Shown here in pieces: positions 11,180 to 21,587 of a stretch of DNA of 64,000 nucleotides. The position numbers and the translations under genes are program-made. Origin of the DNA: Undaria pinnatifida (taxonomy: Eukaryota; Sar; Phaeophyceae; Laminariales; Alariaceae); contig JABAKD010000013.1 of assembly GCA_012845835.1 (NCBI GenBank), forward strand, positions 7,329,628 to 7,393,627. The letters run 5' to 3'. The notes under the pieces are model-generated. The model searched no databases. It worked only from the letters and a program-made list of their open reading frames with translations, and was not told where the DNA came from. Numbering within the stretch: the first letter of the stretch is position 1; each line of letters opens with the position of its first letter.

Positions 11180-11345
11180 CGGGGGGGGCGTACTCATGTG
11201 TTGTTTGCCATAAGCACTGCTGTATTAGTATTAATCAGGACATTAACAATAGTTGTATGACCGCTGCCCATGCATCCTCTTCGAGACAAAATACTGCTCA
11301 TACTCCAAATACGGACACCTCCAACGTTACCGCGCAGTTGGATGT
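11180..11345 (+). repeat. dispersed repeat family C, copy 2
   Basis: This is the partner of 4569-4745. It starts in GGGGGGGCGTACTCATGTG and ends near GGACACCTCCAACGTT. Confidence 0.55.
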
Positions 11346-11364
11346 ATAACATGCTGCGTTTGTC

Positions 11365-11470
11365 TGCGGGTCCTTGTGCTCGGTCAAACACACTGTGTAC
11401 GTTTCAACCAACAGCGATCCAACGCATTTATCTGCGGGTCCTTGTGGCCAAACACAGCCCATGTACGATA
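11365..11470 (+). repeat. short tandem duplication
   Basis: Two units begin with TCTGCGGGTCCTTGTG, include CAAACACA and end in TGTACG. They are spaced about 70 bp apart. Confidence 0.55.
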
Positions 11471-11479
11471 TAAACACCT

Positions 11480-12300
11480 AAATTGTTGACACCAAAGATT
11501 TTTCGTTTTTTTGTCACCTGATGAACTGCTCCGGTGTGATACAATATGCCGACCTAACTATGTTGTTTAAAATACGTCCCCCCCCCCCCCCCCTCGAACG
11601 CTCCGCCCTCTCCTCACTGGTTGTACGACCTACAGGATATACATCAAATATACACTCCATGTTTGGTCTTATCTTTCACTGCAGATGATCCCATACCAAT
11701 TCAATGTAGCTTGTTCTATGGCGACACACCAGTTGCCTGTTTTTTTCCCACCGAATAGATCTCAAGACAGTCCATTTCAGTGGTCTTATCTCCATGTTTG
11801 GTCTAATATTTGCCTGCAAATTACCTCACCTCCCAGCTAGCCTTTTGGTGGCCACCCCATCTATCTCCTAGGACAGAAAACGTTTTCTCGATATCTAGTG
11901 TGTCAAACTTTCCAATCAAAGCAGACGGGGAGTGTGGGGGGGGTAACCCTCCACACTGCGATAGGTGTCAGTGTCGGTACTCATAGTCGTGATCGGTTTT
12001 CTACAAGTAAGTAGGGCTTGTGCTGCTGCAGCGGGCAAACGACGCCAACTCGTGCTTCCTTCTACGCTGGACTCTGTGCAGCTGTTCGTGGAAGACGCAG
12101 AAGAGGCACCAGCAGCACCAGTAGAAACATTTTTTTTTGGTTCGGTGTTTTGTATGAAACGCAATAGGGAGCTCGTATCATACGAACCAATAACATACTA
12201 CCGTGTATATATATCACGCTGCAAAAAAAACACACCCCGCGGGACAAACTACAGAGTTGATTTTATTCACTTGAGGAGAATACACACAGCGAGAATTGTA
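11480..12300. other. no gene recognised; C17 tract
   Basis: A run of 17 C lies at 11578-11594. Two copies of 'CCATGTTTGGTCT' occur near 11658 and 11792. No gene is recognisable. Confidence 0.4.
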
Positions 12301-12301
12301 G

Positions 12302-12475
12302 ACCTCGTCGAGATCTTTCAAGATCTCGCGTCGACATGTTTCAAGATCTCGGGTCGACATGTTTCAAGATCGCGTCGAGATCTTTCCATAGGCGCATTGC
12401 ATCCATCGCATAGATCTCCGCGAGACATTTCAAGATCGCGTCGCGATCTTTCCATTGGCGCATTACATCCCTCAA
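12302..12475 (+). repeat. tandem AAGATC/GTCGAC repeats
   Basis: The motif TTTCAAGATC followed by (T)CG(C/G)GTCGA is repeated four or more times. A larger duplicated block ends in CTTTCCAT(A/T)GGCGCATT. Repeated GATC and GTCGAC sites make the tract rich in short palindromes. Confidence 0.65.
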
Positions 12476-12773
12476 AACACCCCGAAGAGTGCGTTTCTTG
12501 CGTGTTCTACTGTATGCAGGTGGTGGTATTAATATCGGTATTATAGGTCGTGGTATGAACACAGCCAGTACATCCACGGTGGGGTACCCTATTAAAGAGC
12601 CCTCGGCACAAGCCAGTGTTGCCGCTCTTATAACGGTGCCCATGTTATCGAAGACTGGATGAGAACTCCGTTTTTCTTTTTAGATAAATCACTTTTTTTA
12701 CTTTCCAACACAACTCGTAAGAGGTTTTACCCTCGGTGTGCTTCTGTACAGGCGTACGTGGTTACAGGTGTCT

Positions 12774-13010
12774 CCCCCCCCCCCCCCCCCCGGGTACGTG
12801 CCTTTAATTTTATCGCGCATAAGGTTCAGATTCCCACCATTCAGCTGTTCATGCTCGTCTGTTTGTATCGAACTTCGCCAACTTGCGCTCTCGCAATTTC
12901 GTCCTGTATTTTTTTTCTAGAAAGATTCACTTGCGGCGCTCGAACCTACGACATCGACTTCAATAGTTACACGGTTTGCTTTTGAGCCACCGACACCCGC
13001 TATAGCTCTT
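12774..13010 (-). repeat. probable tRNA-derived SINE, copy 3
   Basis: Read on the minus strand, about 13010-12930 looks tRNA-like. GGTGGCTCAAAAGC resembles an A box. It is followed after about 45 bp by GTAGGTTCGAGCGCC, which resembles a B box. Downstream come an A-run, GACGAGCATGAAC, a GGTGGGAATC block, CCTTATGCGCGATAAAATTA, AGGCACGTACCC and an 18-base G tract (C at 12774-12791). The arrangement of head, body and tract is shared with 18095-18272. The stems do not form a proper cloverleaf, so this is not a functional tRNA. Confidence 0.45.
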
Positions 13011-13065
13011 TAGATACTGATAATTTTTATTGACAGCGTACCGTACTATCCTTTGGTAATGGATG

Positions 13066-13550
13066 AGAATGACCCCGGGGCGCACAAACTTTTTTTGTTG
13101 ACACCCCGGGGCTGTCTCAGGTGTAGGGGGTGATATACCTACACAAACGAAACACACCCTTCGGGGCGAAAAATGCCCGGGGTTTTGGTCTCTTTTTACT
13201 GTTCGGGGCAACCGGACACACACATACCAGGAACCTTTCGCGCATTGAAACTGTCATACGACGTCCTAAACATCTAAGAGAAAGCATTCAACAAGCACAG
13301 TATGGGCGATAGGGGAAGCTTGCGCCGTTCGCCCTGGGGGATGAACCCCCCTTGAACGCCAAAAAGGGTCCGGCGAAACGAGAGTACCCCACGCCCGGGT
13401 TCGACTCGTCGTCCTTGGATTTTTCTGCGCACGCCCAGTGGGGCGGCGGAAAAAAAAGGTGGGAAAAAAGTAACACCCCGGGACGAACTCAGAGGTAGAG
13501 GGGCGACAGAACGGAAAGAGCAAACAAAATATTACCCCGGGGCGTTCTAA
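13066..13550 (+). repeat. direct repeat around ACCCCGGGG boxes
   Basis: The block 13090-13165 and the block 13470-13545 share a CACCCCGGG start, CTCAG(A/G)(T/G)GTAG, GGG(G/C)(T/G)GA and an ending in CGGGGCG. The spacing is about 380 bp. Single ACCCCGGGG boxes also occur at 13070 and 13535. Confidence 0.5.
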
Positions 13551-13649
13551 GGGAATCGGGATTGACTGGCGATGTTTTTTGGGGGGGGCGGGTGTTCTCA
13601 TGGAAGGGGGCGTTTTCAAATGGTACCTGGTCTTACGGTGGGCGTCACT

Positions 13650-13775
13650 AGGCACTAGGCACGACAATCCGATGTAACCGCTCTTATTTCCCGTTTCCCG
13701 TTTTCCCTTCCTATGGACGCTCTTACATCGGGTGTCCAACAGCACCAACAGTGGAACCAAGCACCACGACACGTC
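13650..13775 (+). repeat. dispersed repeat family F, copy 1
   Basis: It matches 16650-16775 through AACCGCTCTTATTTCC/GACCGCTCTTATTTCC, CTATGG(A/G)(C/T)GCTCTTA, ATCGGGTGTCCAACA and CAGTGG(A/C)ACCAAGC. Confidence 0.65.
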
Positions 13776-13796
13776 ATATCAGGACATTACTTACCT

Positions 13797-13885
13797 GTTG
13801 CGCGGTTCGTTGCGCACAGCGCAACACGCGATTTTGGGCGCGCAACATTTTTTGGCGCAATCGATTTTTTTTGCTGCGCCGTTTC
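13797..13885. repeat. GCGCAA/TTGCGC palindrome cluster
   Basis: A 7-bp stem with a 3-base loop, GTTGCGC-ACA-GCGCAAC, lies at 13809-13825. More GCGCAA boxes follow. Confidence 0.5.
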
Positions 13886-13899
13886 CGGCGATAAATAAG

Positions 13900-14351
13900 T
13901 TTTCTGTATCTTCTTTTCGCCGCAGGCGTTATTGTTTATAAGGGGGGGGGGATTTTTTTTCTAAATCACCGTACGTATGCGTTTTTTTTTAGAAGCACCC
14001 TTTGTCCAATTGGCCGTAATTGAACAGTTTTAGGACCATCTTCATACTCGCCATACACAGTCGAAAAATAACATTAGACACTACTGGGCACCTTCTGCTA
14101 TTCGCCGTAGACTTTTGGGATTCTTTGTTGGGCACTTTTTTCTATTCGCCGCATGTAATAGTAGCCGAAAACAAATTAAAAGACTTTTTTCGGTATTCAC
14201 CATACATACGCATTTAGAACAGATAGCGTCTCACTGGCCTGGGGCCGGTACAACATGGGCTTGTATCGTACCTCCCGCGCTGGATGTTGTGCGGTTGCGG
14301 TTTGTTCCGTTTGTTTCATTTTATTATTGTATGAAACTCAAGATCAATAGC
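13900..14351. other. no gene recognised
   Basis: A duplicated 'TATTCGCCG(C/T)A' phrase occurs around 14098-14150. Nothing else is recognisable. Confidence 0.35.
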
Positions 14352-15152
14352 AGAATTTTTAGGGCTGGGCCCTGGTCGCTTTAGCCGGTACAGTATGTAC
14401 TGGCTGCGTCATGTGCCAGTAGACTGGACCCGACCAGTGCACTGGTGGTCGCGGCTTCGCCGTGACCCCTGCTTCCCCCCGGCTGGTGAGGGGGGCCCGC
14501 CGGAGGCGCCCCCGGAGGGCCCGGAGGCACACTGCCGGAGGCACGTTTTAACGCGTTTTCAGTATTAATGGAGCTAAAAAAGACGTCGTTTTTGGACATG
14601 TTTCAAATGAAATTTGGTGGTAGATTGACCAAGAAAAAAACGATATAAGAGCAAAAGCGAGCGAAGCGTATGATGGACAGGTGTATGCGGGAATACGGCA
14701 ATGTACAACACGCAGCCTAGAAGATACTAAACAGCTTCGAAAATCATGTTTTTTGACGTGTGCCAAACGACTCGCTCATACAATTTGCGAAATCGCGTCC
14801 TCAGAGACGTAAATATTCATGCACACCCCCAATTATACTCAATATTGTTCCAAACATGACTATATTCAGATTCTCTGCTAAAAACAAGAAAAAAAGACAG
14901 AAAATCCTGCCTTATCGAGTCTATGTTATACGTTTCTTGAGCTCTTCTCTCTGTAGCTGGTTCGCGTTCCCTCTCTGCTCTTACGCCGTGAATATTGATG
15001 GGTCTTGTTGTTTAATGAGGCGTTATTGTAGGACAAACGTAAATAGTAAAAAGTACTGGCACCCTGGCATCCGCCTCAGCCAGTACAGTAGTACTGCCAG
15101 TACAGTCCTGCTGGCAGTACACACTGGACCAGGGCCCAGCCCTAAGAATTTT
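14352..15152. mobile_element. hAT-like non-autonomous DNA transposon
   Basis: The two ends carry an identical 18-bp terminal inverted repeat, TAGGGCTGGGCCCTGGTC, at 14360-14377 and inverted at 15127-15144. The element (785 bp) is bracketed by a perfect 8-bp direct repeat, AGAATTTT, at 14352-14359 and 15145-15152. An 8-bp target duplication with TIRs starting (C/T)AGGG is characteristic of the hAT superfamily. Both subterminal regions carry repeated CCAGTAC/GTACTGG motifs, as expected for transposase-binding sites. No transposase is encoded, so it would have to be moved by a partner element. Confidence 0.85.
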
Positions 15153-15159
15153 TTATACG

Positions 15160-16640
15160 CAAAGCAAATGCAGCATTCCCCGCCTATTGAACGCCTCACG
15201 AATTACTTGAAACACTGAAAGCACCCATTGCAAGCTGCAAGACTGCGTGAGGGCACAGCAGTATTGTGTTTTTTCAACCATTTCACCCCGGTGACGTCAT
15301 CAGGGGGCACTCCGACCGGTATTTCCTACCAGGTACTCGTACGGGTTAGGACACAACAATGTAGGACACCCGTAGCGTGGCTACGCTGCACCTTGTGCAC
15401 GGTGCACGGCAGCCTGTTCACTGCTGCAGGCAGCAGAACATAACGAAGACATCCCAACGCATCCTGATACACACGCCTTTTTGAGGTTCGGGAGGCGTTT
15501 CAACGCCGCTTCTCACTACTTGTTTTTCAGGCGTGTATTCGCGCATATATCGCATTTTTTTCGCCTTCTAAGCCGAAGAAGAAGGTTTCTGTTGTTGGGG
15601 CAACCTGGTGTTTGGGGTAACGTGTAGAAAAATAGAACGGTGTAGAAGAACGACATTTCTGGGGGTTTTCAATGTAGGGTAGCGGGATGCTTGGTACGGG
15701 GTATTAATAGAAAAATCAAATTTCCGTATGATGAGGCAGAAAGGAGTAACGAAAGGTCAGATGCGAGCAAGCAACTTGAGAGCTGGGTTAAGCGGGGAAT
15801 AGTTGATGCAGCGTAACAGCCAATAAGAGATAGCTAACCGTCGAGGCCCTGCACTAGCTGAAGAGGACCGCGGCACTGGGCAAGGGACGTCAGGGAGTTA
15901 TGTTTTTTATGAGAGGGATATGGGTGGGAGTTATGGTCTAGGGGGCGGACAACCCGATGCTTAGGGAGGGTATCGCAAGCGTAGGGGGGAGATGGAGAGA
16001 GAGGAGAGCAGGGGCGAGACTGATTCCAGAAATGTCGCGTTGCATTCGGGGAGAATAGGCGGGGCGAAAAGATTGGCCGCGAGAAGGGTGCCAGAGGTTG
16101 TAATAAATTAAGACGGAAGGTGCTCGTCGGACTCATTAAATAAGTTGTACGTTAGGGCGACAGCGGAGAGCCCGGTCTGGGTGTCAGGGATGTTAGAGCA
16201 CGTGGCAGGGGAGTTTGAGAGACGACCGGGACAGGGGACTACATGGGGCGGAATGGGGAAATCACCACTCCGCCCGGTAATATAACGACCGCTTGGGGAA
16301 CTGCCACATGAGCCCAAACGATCAGTGCAGATATCCGGACGGAGAGGTGGCGAAATCGCGGTGTCGTGTGGGAAGGCGTCTCACTAGCGGAGCGCGACCG
16401 GTGGGTAGGTCGACCACGTTTCGTTTGTGTGGGTGGGGGAGGCGTAAGCAAGAGGGGAAAGGGAAGCAGCGGTCTCTCCTTCCCCTCCTCCCTCCTGCTA
16501 CTTTATATGAAGGTAGGGGAGGCGTACGCGTCGGGGGGGAGGGGCGGGGGCAGTGCAGCCCTTCCCCCCCCCCCCACCATTTCGGCTTCTTCAACTAATC
16601 TAAAGCAATTTTTATAGAAGCAAAACCCAAACCACTAATT
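15160..16640. other. no gene recognised; purine-biased stretch
   Basis: From about 15680 to 16610 the plus strand is rich in G and A, leaving Pro/Ser/Arg-rich open frames on the minus strand (15834-16136, 16108-16317, 16322-16594). I recognise no domain in them and suspect composition. Confidence 0.35.
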
Positions 16641-16649
16641 AATGCCCCG

Positions 16650-16775
16650 CACTCCATACGTGCAGTCCGATTTGACCGCTCTTATTTCCGGCGTTCTTGC
16701 TATGGGTGCTCTTAAATCGGGTGTCCAACACACCGACAGTGGCACCAAGCGCTACGATACACGGCGGTACGTGCA
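16650..16775 (+). repeat. dispersed repeat family F, copy 2
   Basis: This is the partner of 13650-13775. In both copies the block lies next to GTGTCCAACA(C/G). Confidence 0.65.
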
Positions 16776-17764
16776 GCAACAGTAACAACAATGGCAGCAC
16801 GAGGAACAACCACGGCAGCATCACGCGGGCTTCATTCACCTCCACTTCGAAGCAAGTGCCGGAAGCATGCCTGTCCTTACGACTCCCTCCCGAAAGACAC
16901 ATAAATAAGCGCAAAAAAGCCATGGCAATCCATGCCCATGCCCATGCCCATCATCCCATGCCCAAAGCGTACGCATTCGGTATTTTCATAGCTTTTACCG
17001 CCGCTTTTACTTTCGAATCCACACTGGTAGATAAGAGGTATGATACTGCCGTCACATGAAAAGGTGTCGGATTACCGCATTACGGCGGACTTACTCTAGC
17101 GGTGACAAATCGGTCTGGGCCCTGGGCCACCGTAATTACGTAACGCTCCCTGTCCCCTGTTCACTAACGCCACATATTTATATGGGGACTCCATGCAGTT
17201 TCTCCCGCGGGCGCGGGCAAGCTCCGCTGGCTGTCACATTGGCACGTTTGGGCTTTGGTAAATACCCGTAACAAGTTCAAATTATGTTTTTTGGGGCAAT
17301 TCGCGTAAGCACAAGCTGCCGGTATTTCGGCCGCAATCCACCACCTCTGCTCACAAAATAAGTCGCTTCGTAACTACCTCTACTTCCGGACAGGACGTGG
17401 TCACAGGCCTCGTCCCTTCTCCCCCCCGTTTTGGTACTTTACGCGTCTTCGTGGTTGTCGCGCGCGCAGAGGGTTGATTCGTGCATTCGGCACATCAGGT
17501 AGAATTGTCACATTGTCAGCTCGATACCGATACAACTAGGTAGGAGATGCACACGTGAAGATGTATGTGGCTACGCCACCTACAGCTGCCGCTGCTGAAA
17601 GAAAGGTTGCGGCAAGTCAAGTGCGGAAAACTTTTAGGTTTTAAATTGGGTATATACCACTTGTACCGTCGTGCTTAGAGGAGCATCATTGCGACGCGCC
17701 GTAACGCTGCTGCAGCAGCTGCGAAGTAGGTAGGAGTAACGAGTCACGATGTTAGTTAGCCAGC
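16776..17764. other. no gene recognised
   Basis: A short CCATGC tandem run occurs at 16930-16970. No gene, RNA or element boundary is evident. Confidence 0.35.
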
Positions 17765-17789
17765 GGGGGGGGGGGGGGGGGGGGGGGGG
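17765..17789 (+). repeat. G25 homopolymer
   Basis: There are 25 consecutive G residues, followed by TGGCAG. It is the first of three long G tracts within 0.9 kb. Confidence 0.9.
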
Positions 17790-18094
17790 TGGCAGCAAGA
17801 CGCGGCTCGAAGGTCGCAGCTCTATCTCCTCTTTTCACTGCACACTTGTTGTGCGATCTCATCAGACTGAGCTTGTGCGCGGCTCGGATACTTGGACGAG
17901 CTTCGTTCTGTACCGTCGTGAATGTAGTACCGACTGCGTATTAGCATACAGCAGTTTTTTTACTAGCGAGAAAATACCGGAGTTGTGTACGCAATGCTCG
18001 CATCATGATCTCCCACGTACATACCAGGTAACAGTATGCTGCGTAGCTTCTAGCTGTGCCTGCGTCCCCGATGGAGTAGCGAGTGGGATACATC

Positions 18095-18272
18095 TCGTCC
18101 CCTACTAAAGTCACAGATCGTGGCTTCAAGTGTCACGAGTGCATAGTGCTCACGTAGGGACTTCTTGCGCAAAAAAAAATGACGAGCATGAAAGCGCAAA
18201 GGTGGGAATGCCAAACCCTATGCGCGATGAAAATGAAGGCAAGGATTGGGGGGGGGGGGGGGGGGGGGGGGG
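18095..18272 (+). repeat. probable tRNA-derived SINE, copy 4, ending in G25
   Basis: CGTGGCTTCAAGTG is a possible A box. It is followed by CACGTAGGGACTTC at the B-box position, then an A-run, GACGAGCATGAAAGC, GGTGGGAATG, a CCTATGCGCGATGAAAATGA block, AGGCAAGG and 25 G (18248-18272). The order matches the minus-strand copy at 12774-13010. The head is too degenerate for a tRNA. Confidence 0.45.
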
Positions 18273-18411
18273 AGGCAAGGCTCCTGTGATCACGACTTGT
18301 CCAGGAGGTCGCTCAGGGGTAAAACCTGACTCACGTGTTGAGCTGGAGAGTATAAGCGATAACAACTGAAAAAATAATACAAAATAAATAATCTAGCTTG
18401 ACTATATGGAA

Positions 18412-18570
18412 AATACACTTCAGCTGAGAAATCGAACTTTTAGCCAAATCATACCCAGGTACCCAGGTATATATTTGCAAGCCGCGTGTGATACTTCGAT
18501 CGCGCGAGTTACGGGGTGTCGTGTATACCCTCGTGAAGGATACAGGTCGGTGAATCCCCTGCTAATGCCA
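18412..18570 (-). repeat. MSFD repeat family, copy 3 (broken)
   Basis: The flanks match the family (AAATACACTTCAGCTG.GA on one side, GTGTGATACTTCGATCGCGCG on the other). The core that would encode MSFD is replaced by unrelated sequence containing ACCCAGGT repeats. Confidence 0.5.
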
Positions 18571-18653
18571 GGGGCAACGGGACTATGGTGGGATACAGTA
18601 TTGCGGAGATCTACTGTCAGGAGGATGAAACATGAAAAAAATAAACTAAAAAC

Positions 18654-18679
18654 GGGGGGGGGCGGGGGGGGGGGGGGGG
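18654..18679 (+). repeat. interrupted G tract (G9 C G16)
   Basis: The tract follows CTAAAAAC and is broken by a single C. It is capable of G-quadruplex formation in principle. Confidence 0.85.
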
Positions 18680-18938
18680 AACGTTCGCCTTTGTTTGATA
18701 TCGCCTGCTCACATTTTCTTTTGTTGGTTGGTCTTACCAGGCTATTATCAGGTGTACAGAGCTTCAACTGAATACAGCACTCGATGCGTACGACAGCAGT
18801 TCGCCTGAAAGACGGAGATGGCTTCCTTTTTCGTGTGTGATTTAATCCTGTCAACAATGGATCTCCGGAAGGGAATAGTATGAGCGCAGGATGGCTAGTC
18901 TATGGACCGAAGTCGCCCTTGACAAAATCGGATAAAAT

Positions 18939-19019
18939 AGTATCACACACAGTTTGCAAAGATGAGTTTCGACAAAATATTCGATCTCACAGCTGGAGTG
19001 CATTTTTGTTTTTTTAAGA
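18939..19019 (+). repeat. MSFD repeat family, copy 4
   Basis: TATCACACACAGTTTGCAAAG precedes an intact start, MSFDKIFDLTAGV. The upstream GAGGACAC part of the family is missing. Confidence 0.7.
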
Positions 19020-19042
19020 CATTATTCAAATAGTAAACAACG

Positions 19043-19120
19043 CACGACCGGAGCATCACACAGCTTGCAAAGACCAGTATCGACCCTTATTTGATCGAAC
19101 TCGCAGCTGACGTATCTGAC
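19043..19120 (+). repeat. MSFD repeat family, copy 5 (no ATG)
   Basis: GGAGCATCACACAGCTTGCA is followed by AAGACC where ATG is expected, then a frame reading SIDPYLIELAAD. It resembles the second subfamily (MSFDPKFVELTAD). Confidence 0.55.
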
Positions 19121-19979
19121 GTATATATTCTTACTCCCCATGTATACCAAAACCCGCCATTATAGTGCAAAAAACAAAACATTAAGACCACCCCCAGGTA
19201 GAAACTTACCTACGCACTTACCATGCTTACCACAAATACCAACAACCCTGACCAAGCCATCCATCCGCAAACCATCCACCATACATATGGTAGAGCAGTG
19301 GAAACTACAGAAATATATTAATAAAATAGATGGAATATGATGTTAGATTAGTTTAATTCCCCACCTAACGTAAAAATACTAACACCAATCATTGTGGTGG
19401 AGAAAAACATTTTACGTAAAAGAGTAGGACCCCTCCCATAAAGAAAAAAACTTACCCACATACTGTAGATATTACAAGTAGTACCAACAAGCAGCTTCAA
19501 AATATGAGTTTTGAGCCGAAATTCGTCGAACTCACGGCGGACGTCCTGAATTATTTTTTCACATGTTAAAAGAGTGACAGCGTAATTTGGAACCGTGGGT
19601 TCGTGTCCCACAGAGTGTTTTTTTGGGGGGGGGGAGTAGCCAACTTTCACTCTCGAATGCCTTACTAATAATCACACGATATATAACCAGTAATACTCTA
19701 TATATACTCGTACTCCTTCCGATATTAACGCGGAGAAAAAACAAAAGAAACCACCTACCCGGTACTGTACATATGATAGAGCAGTATAGTGGGAACTACA
19801 GTAATACATTTATAAAATAGATAAGATATTAGATCTATTAATAGCTCAAAATCCCCCACCTTAGGTAAAAATACCAACACCAACCATTACAGAGGAGAAA
19901 AAACAAAACATAATACATATATTTTCAAAAAACAAAAGAGTAGGACCTCTCCATTTGAAAAACTCACCCACATATTACA

Positions 19980-20523
19980 TTATAAAAATTAAAATACACT
20001 CCAACTGTGAGATCGAAGAATTTGTCGAAACTCATCTTTGCAAGCTGTGTGTGATACTCCGGTCGCGCGTATTACGGGTTGTGTGTCCTCGTTAAGGATA
20101 TAGGTCGGCGACTCCCCTTGCAACTACAGCAGTGTAGCTATCAGGGTCAACAGGGTGATGTTAGGCAGTCTGTGCGCGGAAATTATAAAACCCGTTGCTG
20201 AGGGGGACAAAATCTGACAGCTGTGGAAGGAAATGCATCAGTTCATCGAGTGAATACTGTAAGTCCAATAACCGGTGAGGGGAGGGCGGAGTTTTTAAGG
20301 ACGTGGGGGCCTGATTTTGATCAAAAGGGGGGCGGGAGGGGGGGAGGGGGGGGAGGGGACGGGTGGGGCAGGTCAATTTTTGCGTGGAAACTATAAATCC
20401 TTCTTGTGGGGGAGGGGGGGGAAATGTGCCGGGGGGGGGCGGGGGGCGGGGGGGGGGAGGGCTTTAGGCCGCATAGATGTAGGGGTTTGCTATACGCGTG
20501 GTGCTAGGCCCAGGCGGTGGTGC
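19980..20523 (-). repeat. 544-bp duplicated block, copy 1 (contains an MSFD copy)
   Basis: It is highly similar to 24612-25152. It begins with TTATAAAAATTAAAATACAC, contains an inverted MSFD copy (peptide MSFDKFFDLTVGV on the minus strand), a CTATCAGGGTCAACAGGGTG block, and ends in about 190 bp of G-rich sequence (GGGGGAGGGG-type). The right edge, GTGCTAGG..(A/T)GGCG.TGGTGC, is followed by different sequence in the two copies. Confidence 0.8.
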
Positions 20524-20549
20524 CCACATAGTATACACAGCTTGCAAAG

Positions 20550-20759
20550 ATGAGTTTCGACGAAATCTTCGATCTCACAGCTGGAGTGCATTTTAATTTT
20601 TATAATATATATGTATATATTTTACAAGTACCAACAACGCAGCTTGGAAAGATGAGTATTGACCCGAAATTCGTCGAACTCACGGCTGACGTCCTTGAAA
20701 TATTTTCATTACATACCAACACCAACCATACAAGTGGTGGAGAAAAACAAAATATGTAG
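20550..20759 (+). other. 69-codon open frame with two MSFD-type peptides
   Basis: The frame starts MSFDEIFDLTAGVHF and continues through AT-rich sequence. It then contains MSIDPKFVELTADVLEIF in the same frame before stopping at 20759. The two peptides align as M-S-(F/I)-D-x-x-F-(V)-(D/E)-L-T-A-(G/D)-V with a single-codon length difference. Each ATG is preceded by CAGCTTG(C/G)AAAG. No larger protein family is recognised. It may be a microprotein family or simply two repeat copies that happen to be in frame. Confidence 0.3.
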
Positions 20760-21255
20760 ACTATATATTATATACATAGATTTTTATATATATTAAAACA
20801 AAAGAATAGGACCCCTCCCATCAAGAAACCCCCATTCGTGGTATATTACAAGTACCAACAACGCAGCATGCAAAGATGAGTTTTGACCCCAAATTCGTCG
20901 AACTCACGGCTGACGTCCTCGAACTGTGAAATGTTATTATAGAATATAAATTCGAAACATTTTTTCTAATACTACTGCTGTGCTGCTGTATATAATTTAC
21001 CTCTCTTTTTTTATGTAAGTTTTTTTCGTTTTTGCTTCTGTTCACGCTGTGCAAACAAATCGTTAACCCCTTTTTTGAACGAGGTACATACATACAGCAG
21101 TAGTCAGTACGTACAGAGTGCAGAGCCACTCATGCGAGTGACGCATGCTCGGTATTCGGTACTTGATAACTATCGGGCTATATCCCGCCAGCACGCGTCT
21201 CGTACCTGGGTCTGGGCGTCTCGACAGGGCTGACTGTAACCCTTTGGGAAGCCAG

Positions 21256-21310
21256 ATATGACGACATGACGACATGACGACATGATGACGATGACCTGAC
21301 GATCTGACGC
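21256..21310 (+). repeat. ATGACGAC microsatellite
   Basis: Imperfect ATGACGAC units run into CTGACGATCTGACG at the left end of the adjacent TIR element. Confidence 0.75.
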
Positions 21311-21587
21311 ATGCTACACGGTAGAGGCGCAGCTTTTTTTTTCTGAGGCTCCACACCTGGGAGGAGCTCTATACCGAAAAACGCAAACCGATGAGGAAAC
21401 CCATTGGCTAGTTGCTCACACCAAAATAAACGTTGAGCAAACCCTTGGGCTAATTATAAAAACCAAAAAAAAGGAAAAAAAAACGTCGATTTCGAGTATT
21501 ATTGAAGGAGTCCCGTCCGTCGAGCAGAAAGAAAGTGATGTTTAGCCCAAAACATGATATGATACCTCTCTCTATCGTAGCACGCGT
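21307..21587. mobile_element. TIR element family 1, copy 1 (MITE-like)
   Basis: The left end ACGCATGCTACACGGTAGAG and the reverse complement of the right end, ACGCGTGCTACGATAGAG, form the inverted repeat. Internal blocks (CTGAGGCTCC, GGAGT.CCCGTC, CAGA.A.AAAGTG) align with the copies at 47072-47312 and 52013-52257. There is no coding capacity. The copy is 281 bp. Confidence 0.65.

Larger units (their letters stand above)
19265..20930 (+). repeat. array of larger AT-rich units carrying the PKFVELTADV subfamily
   Basis: Three diverged units lie at about 19265-19560, 19750-19985 and 20640-20930. Each has some or all of TACATATG(G/A)TAGAGCAGT, a CACCAA(T/C)CAT block, GTGGAGAAAAAC, TAGGACC(C/T)CTCC, TTACAAGTA and ACCAACAA. 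The units ending at 19560, 20705 and 20930 carry ATGAGTTTTGA or ATGAGTATTGA, then a frame reading P-K-F-V-E-L-T-A-D-V. A 544-bp duplicated block interrupts the array at 19980-20523. Confidence 0.6.

Noticed and set aside
12930-13010. functional tRNA on the minus strand
   Set aside because: A- and B-box-like blocks are present, but the acceptor and anticodon stems do not pair. It is better explained as a SINE head.
19545-19624. tRNA gene ending in a T-run
   Set aside because: A perfect T-arm (GTGGG-TTCGTGT-CCCAC at 19595-19611) and a T7 run are present. There is too little room for an anticodon arm and no pairing acceptor strand.
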